This document shows positions 22,253 to 33,823 of a stretch of 64,000 bases of DNA, piece after piece. Made by a program: the position numbers and the translations under genes. The notes below the pieces were generated by a model, which saw only the letters and a program-made list of their open reading frames with translations, was not told where the DNA came from and did no database searches. How positions within the stretch are numbered: position 1 is the first letter of the stretch; every line of letters starts with the position of its first letter. The stretch is from Aplectana chamaeleonis (taxonomy: Eukaryota > Nematoda > Chromadorea > Rhabditida > Cosmocercidae): NCBI GenBank assembly GCA_029168955.1, contig JAPDOI010000184.1, positions 1,178,001-1,242,000 on the forward strand, written 5' to 3'.

Positions 22253-25200
22253 AGTACCAATGTTTTTACGTTGGGACCAGGACCGCCGAGAGCTGCAGAC
22301 CCCCTTTGGGATCATCACACCAGGAATCTAAACCCTGATGCAGAACGCAATTCCATTCTGTTTTCGTAATGCCCAGGTCTCCGAACCAGGACGAACTATT
22401 GCGTCCGAGAAGTACACAAAAACAGGATGTTCGTCGTTCTCTCTACGACATCCTCAGCAGCTTCCGAAAACCTCTAAGCTGGTCGTTCTCTGGAGCTTGA
22501 ATCCTTCTGAAGTCGCACGTGCGTTGATAAAACCGATTATCACACAAGTATCTCACTGATTCACCCAGAGATTACTAGAGGTTAATACCCAGACCGAGTG
22601 GCACAATCTAAGTGAACTAATGAAAGCTCAAGGAGAGTAGCTTTTGAGCGAATCCTTGCTGTGAATGGATTAGTTCATCCCTCGAGTGTTCCCATCTCAT
22701 TGATGAAAACCTCGTCCAAGATAGACAAAACCGTCTCACGGCTTATTTTCTCCGAAGTTTCTCTATCACATTCTAGACAGCTCAAAACCTCTTCTTTTTG
22801 GTTGAGTACTGAACAGCCCTAGAGCCCCGTTATAGTTGGACGATGGTCTGTAGTCTCACCTATTCACACACGGTGTATATGCAAGTAATGAACGCATAAC
22901 GAAGACAAATGTTGCCCTTCAGCAGTCCCTCTTAGGCCGTCCGTAGTTCCTCGTATGTCGTCTAGAGGGTGCGCTTTACATATGGTGACAAGCTTTAAAA
23001 TCTCATCCCGTCGAAATATGTGCTTGCCTAGTCGGCTTCTGTGCCTGTTTTTTTTTCTACGAACCTCTATTTCTCCCTCTCGAAAAGTACGAAATTTCGT
23101 AGCGTGAGATCGTTTTTGATATCAGTGGTGGGCAAATGCCTGAGATGTTCTCAATTTGTGAGAAATAAATTGACTCGTAGTCATTTTCGATGATCTTTCC
23201 TAATCCCTGTATGCGGGTCCAGAGAACTGCTCTAAGTGGGTCATTTTTAAGCAGAAGGTGTCTGCTTGAGAACGTATCATAGCTTGAGACCTTCTACCAG
23301 AAAAACGTCAGGGCAAGTTGCTGAATTCCATACGTACGCACCCACATTTCCGTAATTTTTCCCATTCCCTGAAGACAGACAGGCGGCTAACTTCGTATTC
23401 GAGTGCGGAAAAGTATTCTTCATTGAAATTTGTACTTCTCATTGATTCTTAAGAAAATCGGTAATCGATCGATTCTATCGGTTTTTGAGGAAAGTTGATA
23501 AAATGTGCACAGATCGATAGAGAACCTTCAGGGGCACATATGCTCCATGTTTGACGCCTGCACATCGTCAGGTTAACGAAAAAAAGTTGCACACAATCAC
23601 CTACCTCCGACAAAGACAAAGTTCCGAAATGAATTTCGGCCATTCGTATTCGCGTTTTTTTAATATAGGGTCCAAGGTCTTCAGCTATGTCATGCTTCCA
23701 AGCAGACAAACTCTGCTCCAAAGTGAACCCATTGGAGCAGTTCTTCACGGTCACATGGGGAACGAGCAGCAATTACCGAAGCCGACTAAATGACGAGTTC
23801 TACTGTTAAAAATCGGGGACCCTTAGGGCTTCCGCTTACCATTCATTTCAAAAACCATTTTGTGCTCCGAAATTTCGTGCAGTTCGAGGGAGAGGTTTGC
23901 GGAAAGAACAGGTCATTCGGGGAGATTACCGACGCGCACATTTATTTGATTTATTTATTTTATGTTCTTGCCAACGCGCTCAAGAACAACGAAATCAATG
24001 GACGGAAACTCGAAAAAAACACATGCAATTAAAAACTCAGCGCAAGGATTCAACATTGGACACAAGATCATTGCTTCAGTTAGCAAATTTGCGGAGGGCG
24101 ACCCTAGTTAAAGTTAGGAGCCGGTAATGGTAGAGAGGGTACGGTAAAAAAGAGCTGATAGTATATAGTGCCAGAAAACTGAACCCATCAGTTTCTCATG
24201 TTCCAGAAAAGTAATTCAATCTAATCCGTATATTGTTGTGAAGATTGTTGTGAGAGCGGCCCTACCCACGCGGCTTCCTAGAATGCATATAGGCCAAGGT
24301 CAGAGTTGCTTGAGAAAATCGCCGTGGCCGGCCCGGTCGATACGTTTGAGAAACAAGGACGATGGAGGTTGCAAAAAACACCCAGTGTGGCCAGCTGTGG
24401 GTGACGCGGTCAATATGTATGAAATATGTGGAACGATATCATGGATATTATTCATTTCTTACCTTATATCCTGTGAACATCGGTCGGGTCAGCCACTTTT
24501 TTTCCACCCCGCCTCAATCATGTCTTTCATGATTATCGACCGGGCTGGCTATGCCGATAAACCATCCATGACTGAGGCCTAGGTCTTTCGACCACAGTCA
24601 GGTATCAGGGCGAGATTTCTCAATACAGTTTCGGGTGCCAATGGATGATAAGTGTAAATGAAGGCAAGTGCGTTCCTAGCTGCAGTCTTCTGGCACGACC
24701 CCTAGTTCCGTAAAGTAGGAGGAACTCAGGAACTCGCAAGGTGAAGCAAAAAAAGAGATGGTTAAATTATATGGCTCGAAACTAGTATGGACGACCTTAT
24801 AAGATATCAAATGGGAACTCAATGATTGAAACAACTTTTCTATCGATATTAAAAACCGGGAAACAAAACAATGTCTGTCACGTCAAACATCACAGCAGGG
24901 AAAAAAACACAAGGTTCGCCAGGTCCCAGCAAATGCCATTAGTTCATAAATGGCGTCCGAGGCATCAGTGACATAAAAAGAAACATGGTAAATCGAAGGA
25001 TTAGAAAACTTGAATATTCAGAAAGAAAAAGAATTCCAGTTTTTCTCAGTCTTATACGAAAAGTCGCCACATTAGGGGCGCAAAGCACGTCTTTTGGGAG
25101 TTTCTCTAACCATAAAGCACCACGGTAAAACAATGAGTTGAAAACCTTAGATCGGTAGACCCTTTCTATCCATGTGCAGTGTATCGTATTCAAACCTAAT

Positions 25201-25372
25201 CTTCCACGGTTTGGTATAAACGTCCAATACTTGCTCGCCCTAAGTCAACATTCTATACGTAGGACGCGTAAGCAAAACACCTTAACGTTCAGAACTCTAC
25301 GATATAACAGGCTAATAAGTTTGAAGTATTGCAGTGTCATGTAGGCGTGGCAAGATTAGAAATCTTGTCACC
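22253..25372. other. Non-coding stretch
   Basis: About 3 kb in which no exon, inverted-repeat element or tandem array could be supported. Around 22.82-23.00 kb a block with a GTTATAGTTGGACGATGGTC word is related in inverse to 29.42-29.61 kb. Several short frames (23449-23772, 24238-24582) lack motifs. Confidence 0.35.
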
Positions 25373-25439
25373 ATATTTAGTATACTTGTTCCGAATCGAA
25401 TAATCGGATGAGTATCCGACTGTTTCAGTCGGATAAAAA

Positions 25440-25800
25440 AGTCGACTTTTTATTCGAAAAGTCGGATATTCGAAAAAGTGCTATATCCGACTATAGTCGA
25501 AAAGTCGAATATTCGAAAAAGTGCGATATCCGACTACAGTCGAAAAGTCGAATATTCGAAAAAGTGCGATATCCGACTACAGTCGAAAAGTCGAATATTC
25601 GAAAAAGTCCGATATCCGACTACAGTCGAAAAGTCGAATATTCGAAAAAGCGCGATATCCGACTACAGTCGAAAAGTCGAATATTCGAAAAAGTTCGATA
25701 TCCGACTACAGTCGAAAAGTCGAATATTCGAAAGGGTTATATCCGACTACAGTCGAAACGTCGGATGTTCGAATAATTCAAAATCCGAATATTGTCGCAA
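25440..25800 (+). repeat. 43-bp minisatellite array, left arm of copy 2
   Basis: About eight units, mainly AGTGCGATATCCGACTACAG, ending in the same decayed junction (AAGTCGGATCTTACAACCTC) as copy 1. Confidence 0.88.
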
Positions 25801-27593
25801 AGTCGGATCTTACAACCTCACCACAAAAAAACTGCTTGTCAGGCAATCTGTATTTGATTTTAGTTATTATTTAAACACAATTTTTATTTATATTTGCTTT
25901 TGAGAGAAACTTTGTGGGTGTAGGTCAGATGGGAGCGTTTTTTTAAGAAATCTTTTTGATGTTGCTAACAGACTTCTGCTATTTGTTGGACGACTACGGT
26001 GCGTGTCCAAACTATAGAGACACCATACATGTTTTCGTGCGACCGATGGATCGCTGTGGGCACCCTTCTGTGCGTCTGTCAAGTTTTCCTTTCGTATTCA
26101 ACAGCTCAAAACTCTGCCCGTGGGTAGCAAAGTGCCTTCAAGGGAGCGGCCTGTTACGCTCTCTAATTCCGTAGTGCAGGAATTTTCGGGTCCTCGCGAC
26201 GCTCGCTAAAGCCCGCATATACTGCATCAAAGGTGTAAGGGTGCAATCTCTAAGCATACTCAACGCAAAAACAAAGGCAAAATTCTCTATTTTGATCTCG
26301 CTGTCGCTAAGCCCGTGAATTCTCGCCTTAATTGTTGCGAGAATTTATGGGCCAGTGTAGGGCAGGCTTGCGAGAGGTCGCAACGGGGGAGGTCGTAAAA
26401 ATTCCGGTAATTTTTGAACAAAAAAGAAAATTTGAGGGGGGAGTGGGCTGGTAAAATTTTCTGAAAAAATGGCGTTTAGCTTCCAACCACTTGGAAAGGT
26501 AGAATGAGGTAGGAGTATTAAGTCGTGTAGTTGGTAAGTGGTAAGTAAATTCTTTTTCCAATTTTATCCATGATAAATAACCGTTGCGTCTGTAACCCCC
26601 GGGTTGTATCTATGGCTCAACGCCGGTCCCAACGAGGATTGGCCTAAAAAAGGAATAATTCTGCGAAGGTAGCGAGTTATGTGGACTTCAAGATGTCAAA
26701 TTAAAGATATTTAGTACTAATTATAGGGGCCACGATTTTGGTCGTGAATTTTTTCATCCCAAGAAGGGGTTGTAAAAATTTTGGTCCACAGAGGGGTCGT
26801 AAAATTTTGGTCACCGGCCGCAACGGCCTGCTCAACCATGTTATGGGATTAGCGACAGCCTGTGTTGAACAGCGATCTCATCCCGCGTTGGCTACGCTGA
26901 ACGCATGGACGCCGTTCGTAGTGCTGGTCCAGTCCTCTCGCAAATCGATTACTCGATACTCTGTGGCTGATCGTGGAGGGTGACCCCGAACCGCTCTCTG
27001 GAAGACCGTGCCAACGATACATTTGACCGCGGGGACGCTGCAGGCCGTGGGAAGAAACGGCAGTGCGGTCGATCGCAGCGGAGATCACCCTATAGTACTG
27101 ATCAGGACTGGGTGGATCGATCAAGGCGAGAATCTTCCATCCTTTTTCCCGCATTCTCGGTAAGAATTTCCGTAGTTCTTGAAGGTGACGTTGCTAAAAT
27201 TCCACCAACTGGGGCTAATATGTCCGTAGTTTATGTAAATTCTCGCGATAAAATTAGACGAGATACCTCCAAAGCTCCGGGAATCTAATGTACTCGTGTG
27301 AGGCATTCCGCGACCCGTCGGCAGAGAGCAGATTCTCCCAGGAAGAATTATTTCTAGCAACTTTTTTGAAACTTCTATGTTTTTACGTTTTTCCCAAATT
27401 GTAGAGGCTCTTTTCTCCACGGTAGTAGAACACTGAATATGTGACATTTCATAGGAAATCAAAATGTGATAGGCTCTCTACCGCAATAATCAACTTCAAA
27501 AACAAGGTTAGGAATAGAATCAACCTATTTCTTTACAAGAAAACCGGACAGCTCTGACTGATCGGCGAACGTAAGGTGCGTCCGAATGAGACT

Positions 27594-27840
27594 GGCGGCC
27601 CATGCGGCCAGCGTGTTTGGCAGGCGGCCGTCGCGTTTGCCGCTCTTGGACGAGCATGCGAAAAGTCCCTACCGCCATCGACTACAAACGGGGCCGGCAC
27701 CGGCTGGCAGCAATCACTGCGCCGATCAATCTGCTCTGCAGACGGTTGGAGAGGGGACGGCCGTCCTTGAAATCCAACACTCGTCCGAGGGCGGCACATG
27801 CGACGGCCGCCTGCCAAGCATGCCGGCCGCGTGGGCCGCC
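27594..27840. repeat. GC-rich inverted repeat within copy 2
   Basis: Counterpart of 11055-11301. GGCAGGCGGCCGTCGCG on the left is answered by CGACGGCCGCCTGCC on the right. Confidence 0.6.
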
Positions 27841-28239
27841 ATTACCATTTGGGCACACTTTATTCGTTGCGAAGTGCCTTTTTCACATCTAAATGGAAGA
27901 ATATAGCACGCTAGCAGCATATAGCTACGGAAACTCTGCCAGATCTAAGCTCTTACCACGAAACCTGTGGCAAATACTATGAGGCACGCCTAAACATCCA
28001 CCAAGCAGCCATACTCAGGCATGGGAGCGGTTATTCCGCGGGGTAATGTCGGTTGCCCCTTCCTGGTCATCCAGCGTGTAACCGATACTGTTCCTCCGTA
28101 CAACCGCACAGACTCATGGGCGGCTACTCGGCGGGGGAACGTCGGTTGATCGGCTGGGGCATCTGCTGGACAACCGATCTTCCACCGCCATTCAACCGAT
28201 ATCACACCGCGGTACAACCAAACCAGATTTCCGGTCACG

Positions 28240-28552
28240 CGCTTTCCAATACATCCTGGGTATTCCCGGGTCCGCAGAGGGGACCCAGGAAATCCCTATT
28301 GGCGTCCCCACACAAGAGCTGATCCCACGGTCCACGGTGGGGTCCTCCCTACTGCGGACCATGGGGAGATGACCCTACAGTTGGGTATCTATCACCCCCC
28401 CCCCGAGCCCTGGGGAGCCCCCTCCCCTCGGCGACAAAAATTATCCTCCGGTATCCGGTGGATCTTCCGGGAGGTGACTCGAGGTCACCTTCCAGGTCCA
28501 GCTCCGAAAAGCTGACTGAGGCTCACGGTGAGATGAGGAGCCTTTTATACCC
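28240..28552 (-). promoter_or_regulatory. TATA/hairpin module C (copy 2)
   Basis: Counterpart of module A. TATAAAAGG is at 28541-28549 on the minus strand and the CCTGGAAGGTGACCTCGAGT block is about 52 bp downstream. Only one CTCGAGTCACCT repeat remains instead of the tandem set in module A. Confidence 0.5.
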
Positions 28553-28964
28553 CTATCAATGTTAATACTTTTGTCTAAACATGTTGGTGCCGGCGCACCC
28601 ATCTTTTTTGGTCCGAGTTGCGGAACGTGTCACATATTTGACGGTAGAGCACGTCCCCGCCGTTGCACCGTCAACCCCTTTTCCACCGCCAAATAACCGT
28701 CTCAGTGAATTGAATTTCTCTCTATCTGCGGTACAACCGGCAATTCGACTCCTCCCCATTTTGGCTCCCGCCGTCGCACCGACAAGCCTTTTTACCCCGC
28801 TGAACAACCGTCAGCGTGTCTGAGTATCGGTCTGATTTTGGTTTGAAAAGTGATGCTTTAATCTGTCAGAACGCCCGCGAGTGGATGAGTGAGGAATCGA
28901 CGTGTTTTCATGTGAAAAAAAACAGTTACTTGCACTTCAATTATTTTCATAGTCGGATAAAAAA

Positions 28965-29390
28965 GTCGACTTTTTATTCGAAAAGTCGAATATTCGAAAA
29001 TGTCTCATATCCGACTACTGTCGAAAAGTCGAATATTCGAAAAGTGCGATATCCGACTACAGTCGAAAAGTCGAATATTCGAAAAGTGCGATATCCGACT
29101 ATAGTCGAAAAGTCGAATATTCGAAAAAGTACGATATCCGACTATAGTCGAAAAGTCGAATATTCGAAAAAGGGCGATATCCGACTATAGTCGAAAAGTC
29201 GGATATTCGAAAAAGTGCGATATCCGACTATAGTCGAAAAGTCGAATATTCGAAAAAGTACGATATCCGACTATAGTCGAAAAGTCGGATATTCGAAAAA
29301 GTGCGATATCCGACTATAGTCGAAAAGTCGAATATTCGAAAAAGTACGATATCCGACTATAGCCGAAAAGTCGGATATTCGAAATGAATT
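28965..29390 (+). repeat. 43-bp minisatellite array, right arm of copy 2
   Basis: About ten units, shorter than the 27-unit right array of copy 1, so array length is variable between copies. It has an AAAAGTACGATATCC variant alternating with AGTGCGATATCC. Confidence 0.88.
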
Positions 29391-29416
29391 TCATTTGGAA
29401 CAAGTATAATATTTAG

Positions 29417-30354
29417 GGCGCACCCAGTATAGTCCCCCTAGGGCATCCAAGTCCCACCTAGAGCGAATCTGTCAATATGCAAGGTAAGCAAGCAGAAGGA
29501 GGACATTGTGCGATAGTCCCTTTTAGGTTGTTCGTAGTCCTTCTCTGACCCACCCCGACGACCTAGTAGGAACTAAGTCGGACTATCGTCCAAGTATAAC
29601 AGGGAGCCTAACACCCTAACGCACAGAAATGGTTTTGAATATCCAGTAGATGTGATCTCTTGTTTTGAAATGAGACATGTCGTGAAGCTGTCTCCAATCC
29701 TGATCGGGAGCTCAGCTCCCATCTTCTCCTGTATATTACCCCTATCCAACTATCCTATAGAGATTTGTTCACATGGTGCTTCTCATCCGAAAGATTCGGA
29801 TTAAGAGAGATTCTCCTGCTTACGAAGACGCGCGTGCTATAATAGGGAATCAAGCAGTCCCTAGTGCGAACACCATCGGTTCAGTTCACTTTTGGTCGGT
29901 GTCCGGTACAGCGCCTGTGTGCTTCCTGGGATAGATTCATTTTTCATGTTTCTGGGGCGATATGCGCACGCATTCAGGTACATCATAGTAACGATCTTGA
30001 ACACATGCCGGTAGAGGGCACCCAGGAACCTTTTCCACTACACCTGTGCTGTCTCCATTCTCCCCTCACTGCTTATTCAAAGCAAATTTTGACTGTCCAG
30101 TTGCTTTCAAGAGGTACTCTAGCAGTTCACTACAAGATTGGTAGAGTCCTCGCATTCCATTAAAGACAGTGTCCACGATAAAAACCATGTGTAATTTTTT
30201 GGTGGAGATCGGCAGCTGCGGGGCCTAGCGCAACCCTATCGTGGAAAAAAACTAAGAAAAATGAGCCTGGAACGGTCCCCTACGGCCCCAAAGTTGGACA
30301 CCCGTCAGCTCGTCACGCCCCAGATGCAATTTTCACGCCCACCGACGTGAAAAA
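29417..30354. other. Non-coding stretch
   Basis: Includes a diverged repeat (29.42-29.61 kb) with GACTATCGTCCAAGTATAAC, related to about 22.8 kb. No exon with both splice signals was supported. Confidence 0.35.
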
Positions 30355-30640
30355 ATGAATGCTCGAGATTGTGAGATGAGCGATGGTTTCCGATCCATAG
30401 CCCCGTTCTTCCCTTTTTTCCCAACTTCTCTCTTCACTCAAGTCGGCTCGCATACATCGGCTACAAAACACGTAAGTTACAGGCCTCGGAAAACTCGTCC
30501 ACCATGCTTCCCTAGCTCAATTTTTGAGGGACCATAACTCCATTTCCAGAAGGTCTTGTACGATCTCAGAGACATCATTGGAATCAGCATGTGACCGTCT
30601 TGAAAATAGGCGAAAAAGCAAAAAACGGCTCTTATCGTGA
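30355..30640 (+). repeat. R1 dispersed repeat, partial
   Basis: GAGATGAGCGATGGTTTCCG, ACTCGTCCACCATGCTTCC and GAGACATCATTGGAATCAGC follow the order seen at 16.9-17.15 kb. Confidence 0.55.
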
Positions 30641-30649
30641 ACACTGCCT

Positions 30650-30800
30650 TCAAGTCTGACGAATAAACGGAGCTGCGGCGGTAGATCGCCGCGCGCGATT
30701 GAAACCCAGTTGGTCAGAGATGCCTCCAGCGCCGCACGGCCAGCTGCAATCATCGCGCCTAATTCATTCACTAGACTAATTTTGGTACGCGAGCCATACA
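30650..30800. repeat. Dispersed repeat, second copy at about 49.53-49.65 kb
   Basis: CGCGCGATTGAAACCC, GCCGCACGGCCAGCTGCAAT and TCATTCACTAGACTAAT here correspond to CGCGCGATCGAAATCC, GCCGCACGGCCAGCCGCAAT and TCATTAGATCAAAACT there. Non-coding. Confidence 0.5.
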
Positions 30801-31734
30801 GGAGGCCTCTTCCCACCCAACTTTCCGGGCTTCTATGACGAGGGTTTTCTCCTTTCTACGATCAGCGTCGTGCCATCAGACAAGTGTGATTCTCAATAAG
30901 CCCTCAGGAAAGCTAACATTTAGTTTTCTAGGTTTGGCTTATGTATACACATACAAACGCGCAAGCAACCACTTTGGGCAATAAACCTCTTTTGCAGTGT
31001 GGTTGGATGGAATTACAACACTGAAGTATTAGGGGGGCCGGAAAATGATGTCGTTTTCTTACGCTAAATACAAACACGTACTGCTTTACTTACCTGCCCA
31101 CTCTGCTTGGATGGTCGACCAAGGTTGATAAGACTATTTGACAATGCCTCGATCTTCTGGCACGAGTTTGCTTCCACTTTGCCATTAACACGGCGTTGTA
31201 TGACGTTTTCATTCATTCATGTTTATTGCCAATAACTGCATTGAGTTCTGAATTAGCAATGCATCGATTAAACTATCGGCAGCTAAAGAAAAAAAAACAA
31301 CTAAAAATTAACAAGCAACTTCCCACTCGGTGCAACAATTGTTCAGAAGCGGCTTAAGTCAGGAGTGGCAAAGTTTCTCACTTGTTGGGCTTTGTAGACT
31401 TCACCATTACAGCAGGCTTATTTTACTGCCTTAACGTGCTACTACCTATCAGGCACGCGACTGGAGGACCATTCCGGGGCGGGTTCTGTTTTTCAAGAAC
31501 CTCTTTAAACTGGTACGCACCCCGGGCGATTGCCTGATAAGGAGACCAGCAGAGAAGCGAGCCGCAGCAAAATTGCCCTCTGTTACTAGAACCTTGAAAT
31601 CGCCCTAATGGACTACTCAAGCCTCGCAGTTGCTGCACGCAATTGGGTCAGTAAGGTGAAAACAAACGGGGAAGTCATCAAAAAACAAGACAAGTGTTGA
31701 AAATGGTGGAATATCGAGACGAGTGCGGATCATA
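30801..31734. other. Non-coding stretch
   Basis: No inverted repeat, array or spliced exon pattern is supported in this segment. Confidence 0.3.
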
Positions 31735-32300
31735 TACGGAAAGTCTTGCTGATGTACTGCTGAAACCCAGATGAGTGTCTGTATTTGAGAGCATCAGCAT
31801 CTAAATTATTCCATGGCGTCGCTATTCTAGAAATAAAGGAGTGTTGATACGATGAAGTTCTCGGCATATCAGATGAGATTCTGAAAGCATGACCTCTAGT
31901 CAGGTGAACGAACGGGGAGAGACTGAACAAGTCACAAAGCGACAGGTCTAATTCCGGCGTGGTCAATTTATACATGAGAACCAAATCGGCCACCTTTCTC
32001 CGATTGCAAAGTGTCAAAGCCCCCAGTTTCTTCAGCCTGGATCCGTAAGAAAGTCTTAGCATTTCCTGACGAGCAAAACACCTGTACGTGAACGACTTTT
32101 GAACATCCTCAATCTTTTCTATTAGTAAAACTTTATGAGGCGACCATATAGGAGAGCAATATTTTACTATGGGTCTGACATAGGCAACGAAAAGCTCGAA
32201 GAGCAGGTGGGGTTACGACTGCTAAACGCCTTGAGAATGAAATTTGACCTCGCTTTTGCTCGAGCAGCTAAATTTGAAATGTGGGTCACGTTAATTGTCT
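31735..32300 (-). pseudogene. LINE reverse transcriptase C-terminal relic (CR1/Jockey-like)
   Basis: Read on the minus strand, AARAKARSNFILKAFSSR precedes a frame change, then FVAYVRPIVKYCSPIWSPH, then a frame of 110 codons with SRLKKLGALTL, ADLVLMYKL, LTRGHAFRI and IATPWNNLDADAL. This is the usual tail after the RT domain in CR1/Jockey-type LINEs (the YVRPI-EY-S-W block, then RR-ADL--YK). The catalytic YADD part is absent. The frameshift near 32.2 kb shows it is a dead 5'-truncated copy. It is a different LINE type from the one at 1-1041. Confidence 0.7.
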
Positions 32301-32539
32301 TTCTGATCGATACTAGTCGGAAAGATTAAAATTACTTATTTTTAACGTGGAAAACCACCTTAGGCATTTAAGAATGTCCAATCCATTTGGATTAACATCG
32401 CAAATGTTTTCGGTAGCAATTGTTGCGTTACTTCCCTTGCGAAACTCAAGAAGCCTGCAATGACGGATGTCTACTTCTTCTGGTATTTGGCTGGGCATTT
32501 TACCCAAAGTTACAAAAAAGTTGTAATTCAATTGTCTTT

Positions 32540-33184
32540 GTCTTTGGCATTGTCTTTGGCATCTCGCATTGCTTTTGGCAAGCCTCTAAACCAAACAGTG
32601 ATCTGATAAATGACAAGCAAGTATTGCCATGCGTAGAAACGACATTACTTTCCGGTCCTCTCATAGATGAAGGAAGGCGTAGGCAATCAAAAACCTTGCC
32701 TTTATGTAAAATTGAATCTTCGCCTTATAAGTCTCTCATGTAGTGATTAAATTCCAGCCCAATACAGCCACGGATAAACGAGAGGGATAACCACATCACC
32801 CTTCTCCTTCCTGTTTTATTCGATGCTCTGGCAATCTTTCAACCGCATTAGTGGGGATTACATGGGATCTTTAGCCGCCAGTTTACATCCTCAGCATGGG
32901 CCGCCAGTTTACATCCTCAGCCATCAAAGCCGATGTTTATTCCCATAACTGACATTCACAACATACTTTTTTCACATGCTGCTGTATGAGCTCAGCCCAA
33001 AGCAGTTTTCCTCTTCCGCCATTGTGGTATAACTCCTGCAATGGCCCTTCCACTATGCTGCTCACAAGCCAAACATTATGGTCCGCTAAGCATTGTAGAC
33101 ATACCGACTATGCGGCTGCTCTGTTGCTTACTCCAAACCGAATTCAATTGACTCCCCGAAAATTAATCAATTATCGATTTTCAG
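32540..33184. other. Probable intron or 5' flank of the exon at 33185
   Basis: Ends in TTATCGATTTTCAG, a good nematode 3' splice site. A direct repeat of about 25 bp (GCCGCCAGTTTACATCCTCAG) lies at about 32.87-32.92 kb. No upstream exon was found. Confidence 0.4.
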
Positions 33185-33298
33185 ATGGTGGAGCTTCATG
33201 TTGGTCGATTGTTACCACCAGATGCGCCGAACGCCAACGCAATAATGCTGCTGTTCGACGACGATTCACCGTCGGCGTTGAAACGAATTAAAGAATAC
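33185..33298 (+). CDS. Single well-formed coding exon, unknown protein
   Basis: A 114-bp exon (38 codons) is framed by GATTTTCAG before it and GTAAGTTC after it, both consensus nematode splice sites, and starts with ATG right after the acceptor. The peptide begins MVELHVGRLLPPDAPNANAI and ends SALKRIKEY. Composition is ordinary for protein. It could be a first coding exon behind an SL trans-splice site or an internal exon. It ends in phase 0, the phase needed by the exon at 43010, so it may belong to the gene at 43010-44086 across an intron of about 9.7 kb. No family is recognised. Confidence 0.6.
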
Positions 33299-33311
33299 GT
33301 AAGTTCTCTTA

Positions 33312-33431
33312 GCTCTGGGAGTTTTGGCCGAGAAATAGCAGCGGAATCGCCGGGAAATAGCCCACCAGGAGTCGCTGCGGAGCCTGGTGGGCTATTTCCC
33401 GGCTATTCCGCGGCCAAAACTCTCACAGGGC
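33312..33431. mobile_element. Palindromic MITE just inside the intron
   Basis: CTGGGAGTTTTGGCC is mirrored by GGCCAAAACTCTCACAG, and GAAATAGCCCACCAGG by CCTGGTGGGCTATTTC, with a 13-bp loop. It begins only about 14 bp after the exon's GTAAGT donor. Confidence 0.75.
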
Positions 33432-33556
33432 TAGGTTGTTTCAGTCTGGCACCGCCCTTTTATCTATTAGTGGTCATTGAAGAATTGAGCTGTCTCTGAG
33501 CTTCATTATTTGATATTCTTTGATGTAGAGTTGGAAGCTCGATCTTTTTTATTGTC

Positions 33557-33591
33557 GGTAAGCTTTCGGCTCATAAAGCCGTCGTCAGACC
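33557..33591 (-). ncRNA. Hammerhead-like ribozyme motif of the Penelope element (minus copy)
   Basis: On the minus strand: GGT, CTGACGA, a stem CGGC-TTTATGA-GCC, GAAA, GCTT, ACC. GGT and ACC can form stem I, GGC/GCC stem II, and AGCT is a self-complementary stem III, as in the small dimer-forming hammerhead variants reported with Penelope-like elements. There is one extra base between the CTGACGA box and stem II. Activity is untested. Confidence 0.6.
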
Positions 33592-33823
33592 TTAAACATT
33601 TCTTTACAAAACGTGGTTGGCAAACAAACACAATACAATGACAATACGAACCAGGGTTCCCTTCGCGTTTGGTAGAGGTTGGCTGCGAAACTCCAAGGGC
33701 GCTAAAGGAGATGCTGATGTATGTTCTAGCGAGGGAAACTTCGTAACCGCTCACCCCACTCAGTTAAATGCACGTATAAAATAAGGGTGACTGTGGATGC
33801 GCAGAAGGGATCGCGATAGGGCC

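Larger units (their letters stand above)
25381..29408. mobile_element. hAT-like element with 43-bp minisatellite arrays, copy 2 (uninterrupted)
   Basis: Perfect 12-bp terminal inverted repeats, TATACTTGTTCC at 25381 and GGAACAAGTATA ending at 29408, are flanked by exact 8-bp duplications ATATTTAG (25373-25380 and 29409-29416). The layout is left array, unique interior, TATA module, right array. It lacks the MULE-like and TA-type insertions found in copy 1, so it gives the ancestral arrangement at about 4.0 kb. No transposase frame is recognised, so it is taken as non-autonomous. The perfect ends and duplication suggest a younger insertion than copy 1. Confidence 0.87.

Noticed and set aside
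23449..23772. Possible transposase fragment on the minus strand
   Set aside because: No DDE/DDD motif context or known transposase block could be identified.
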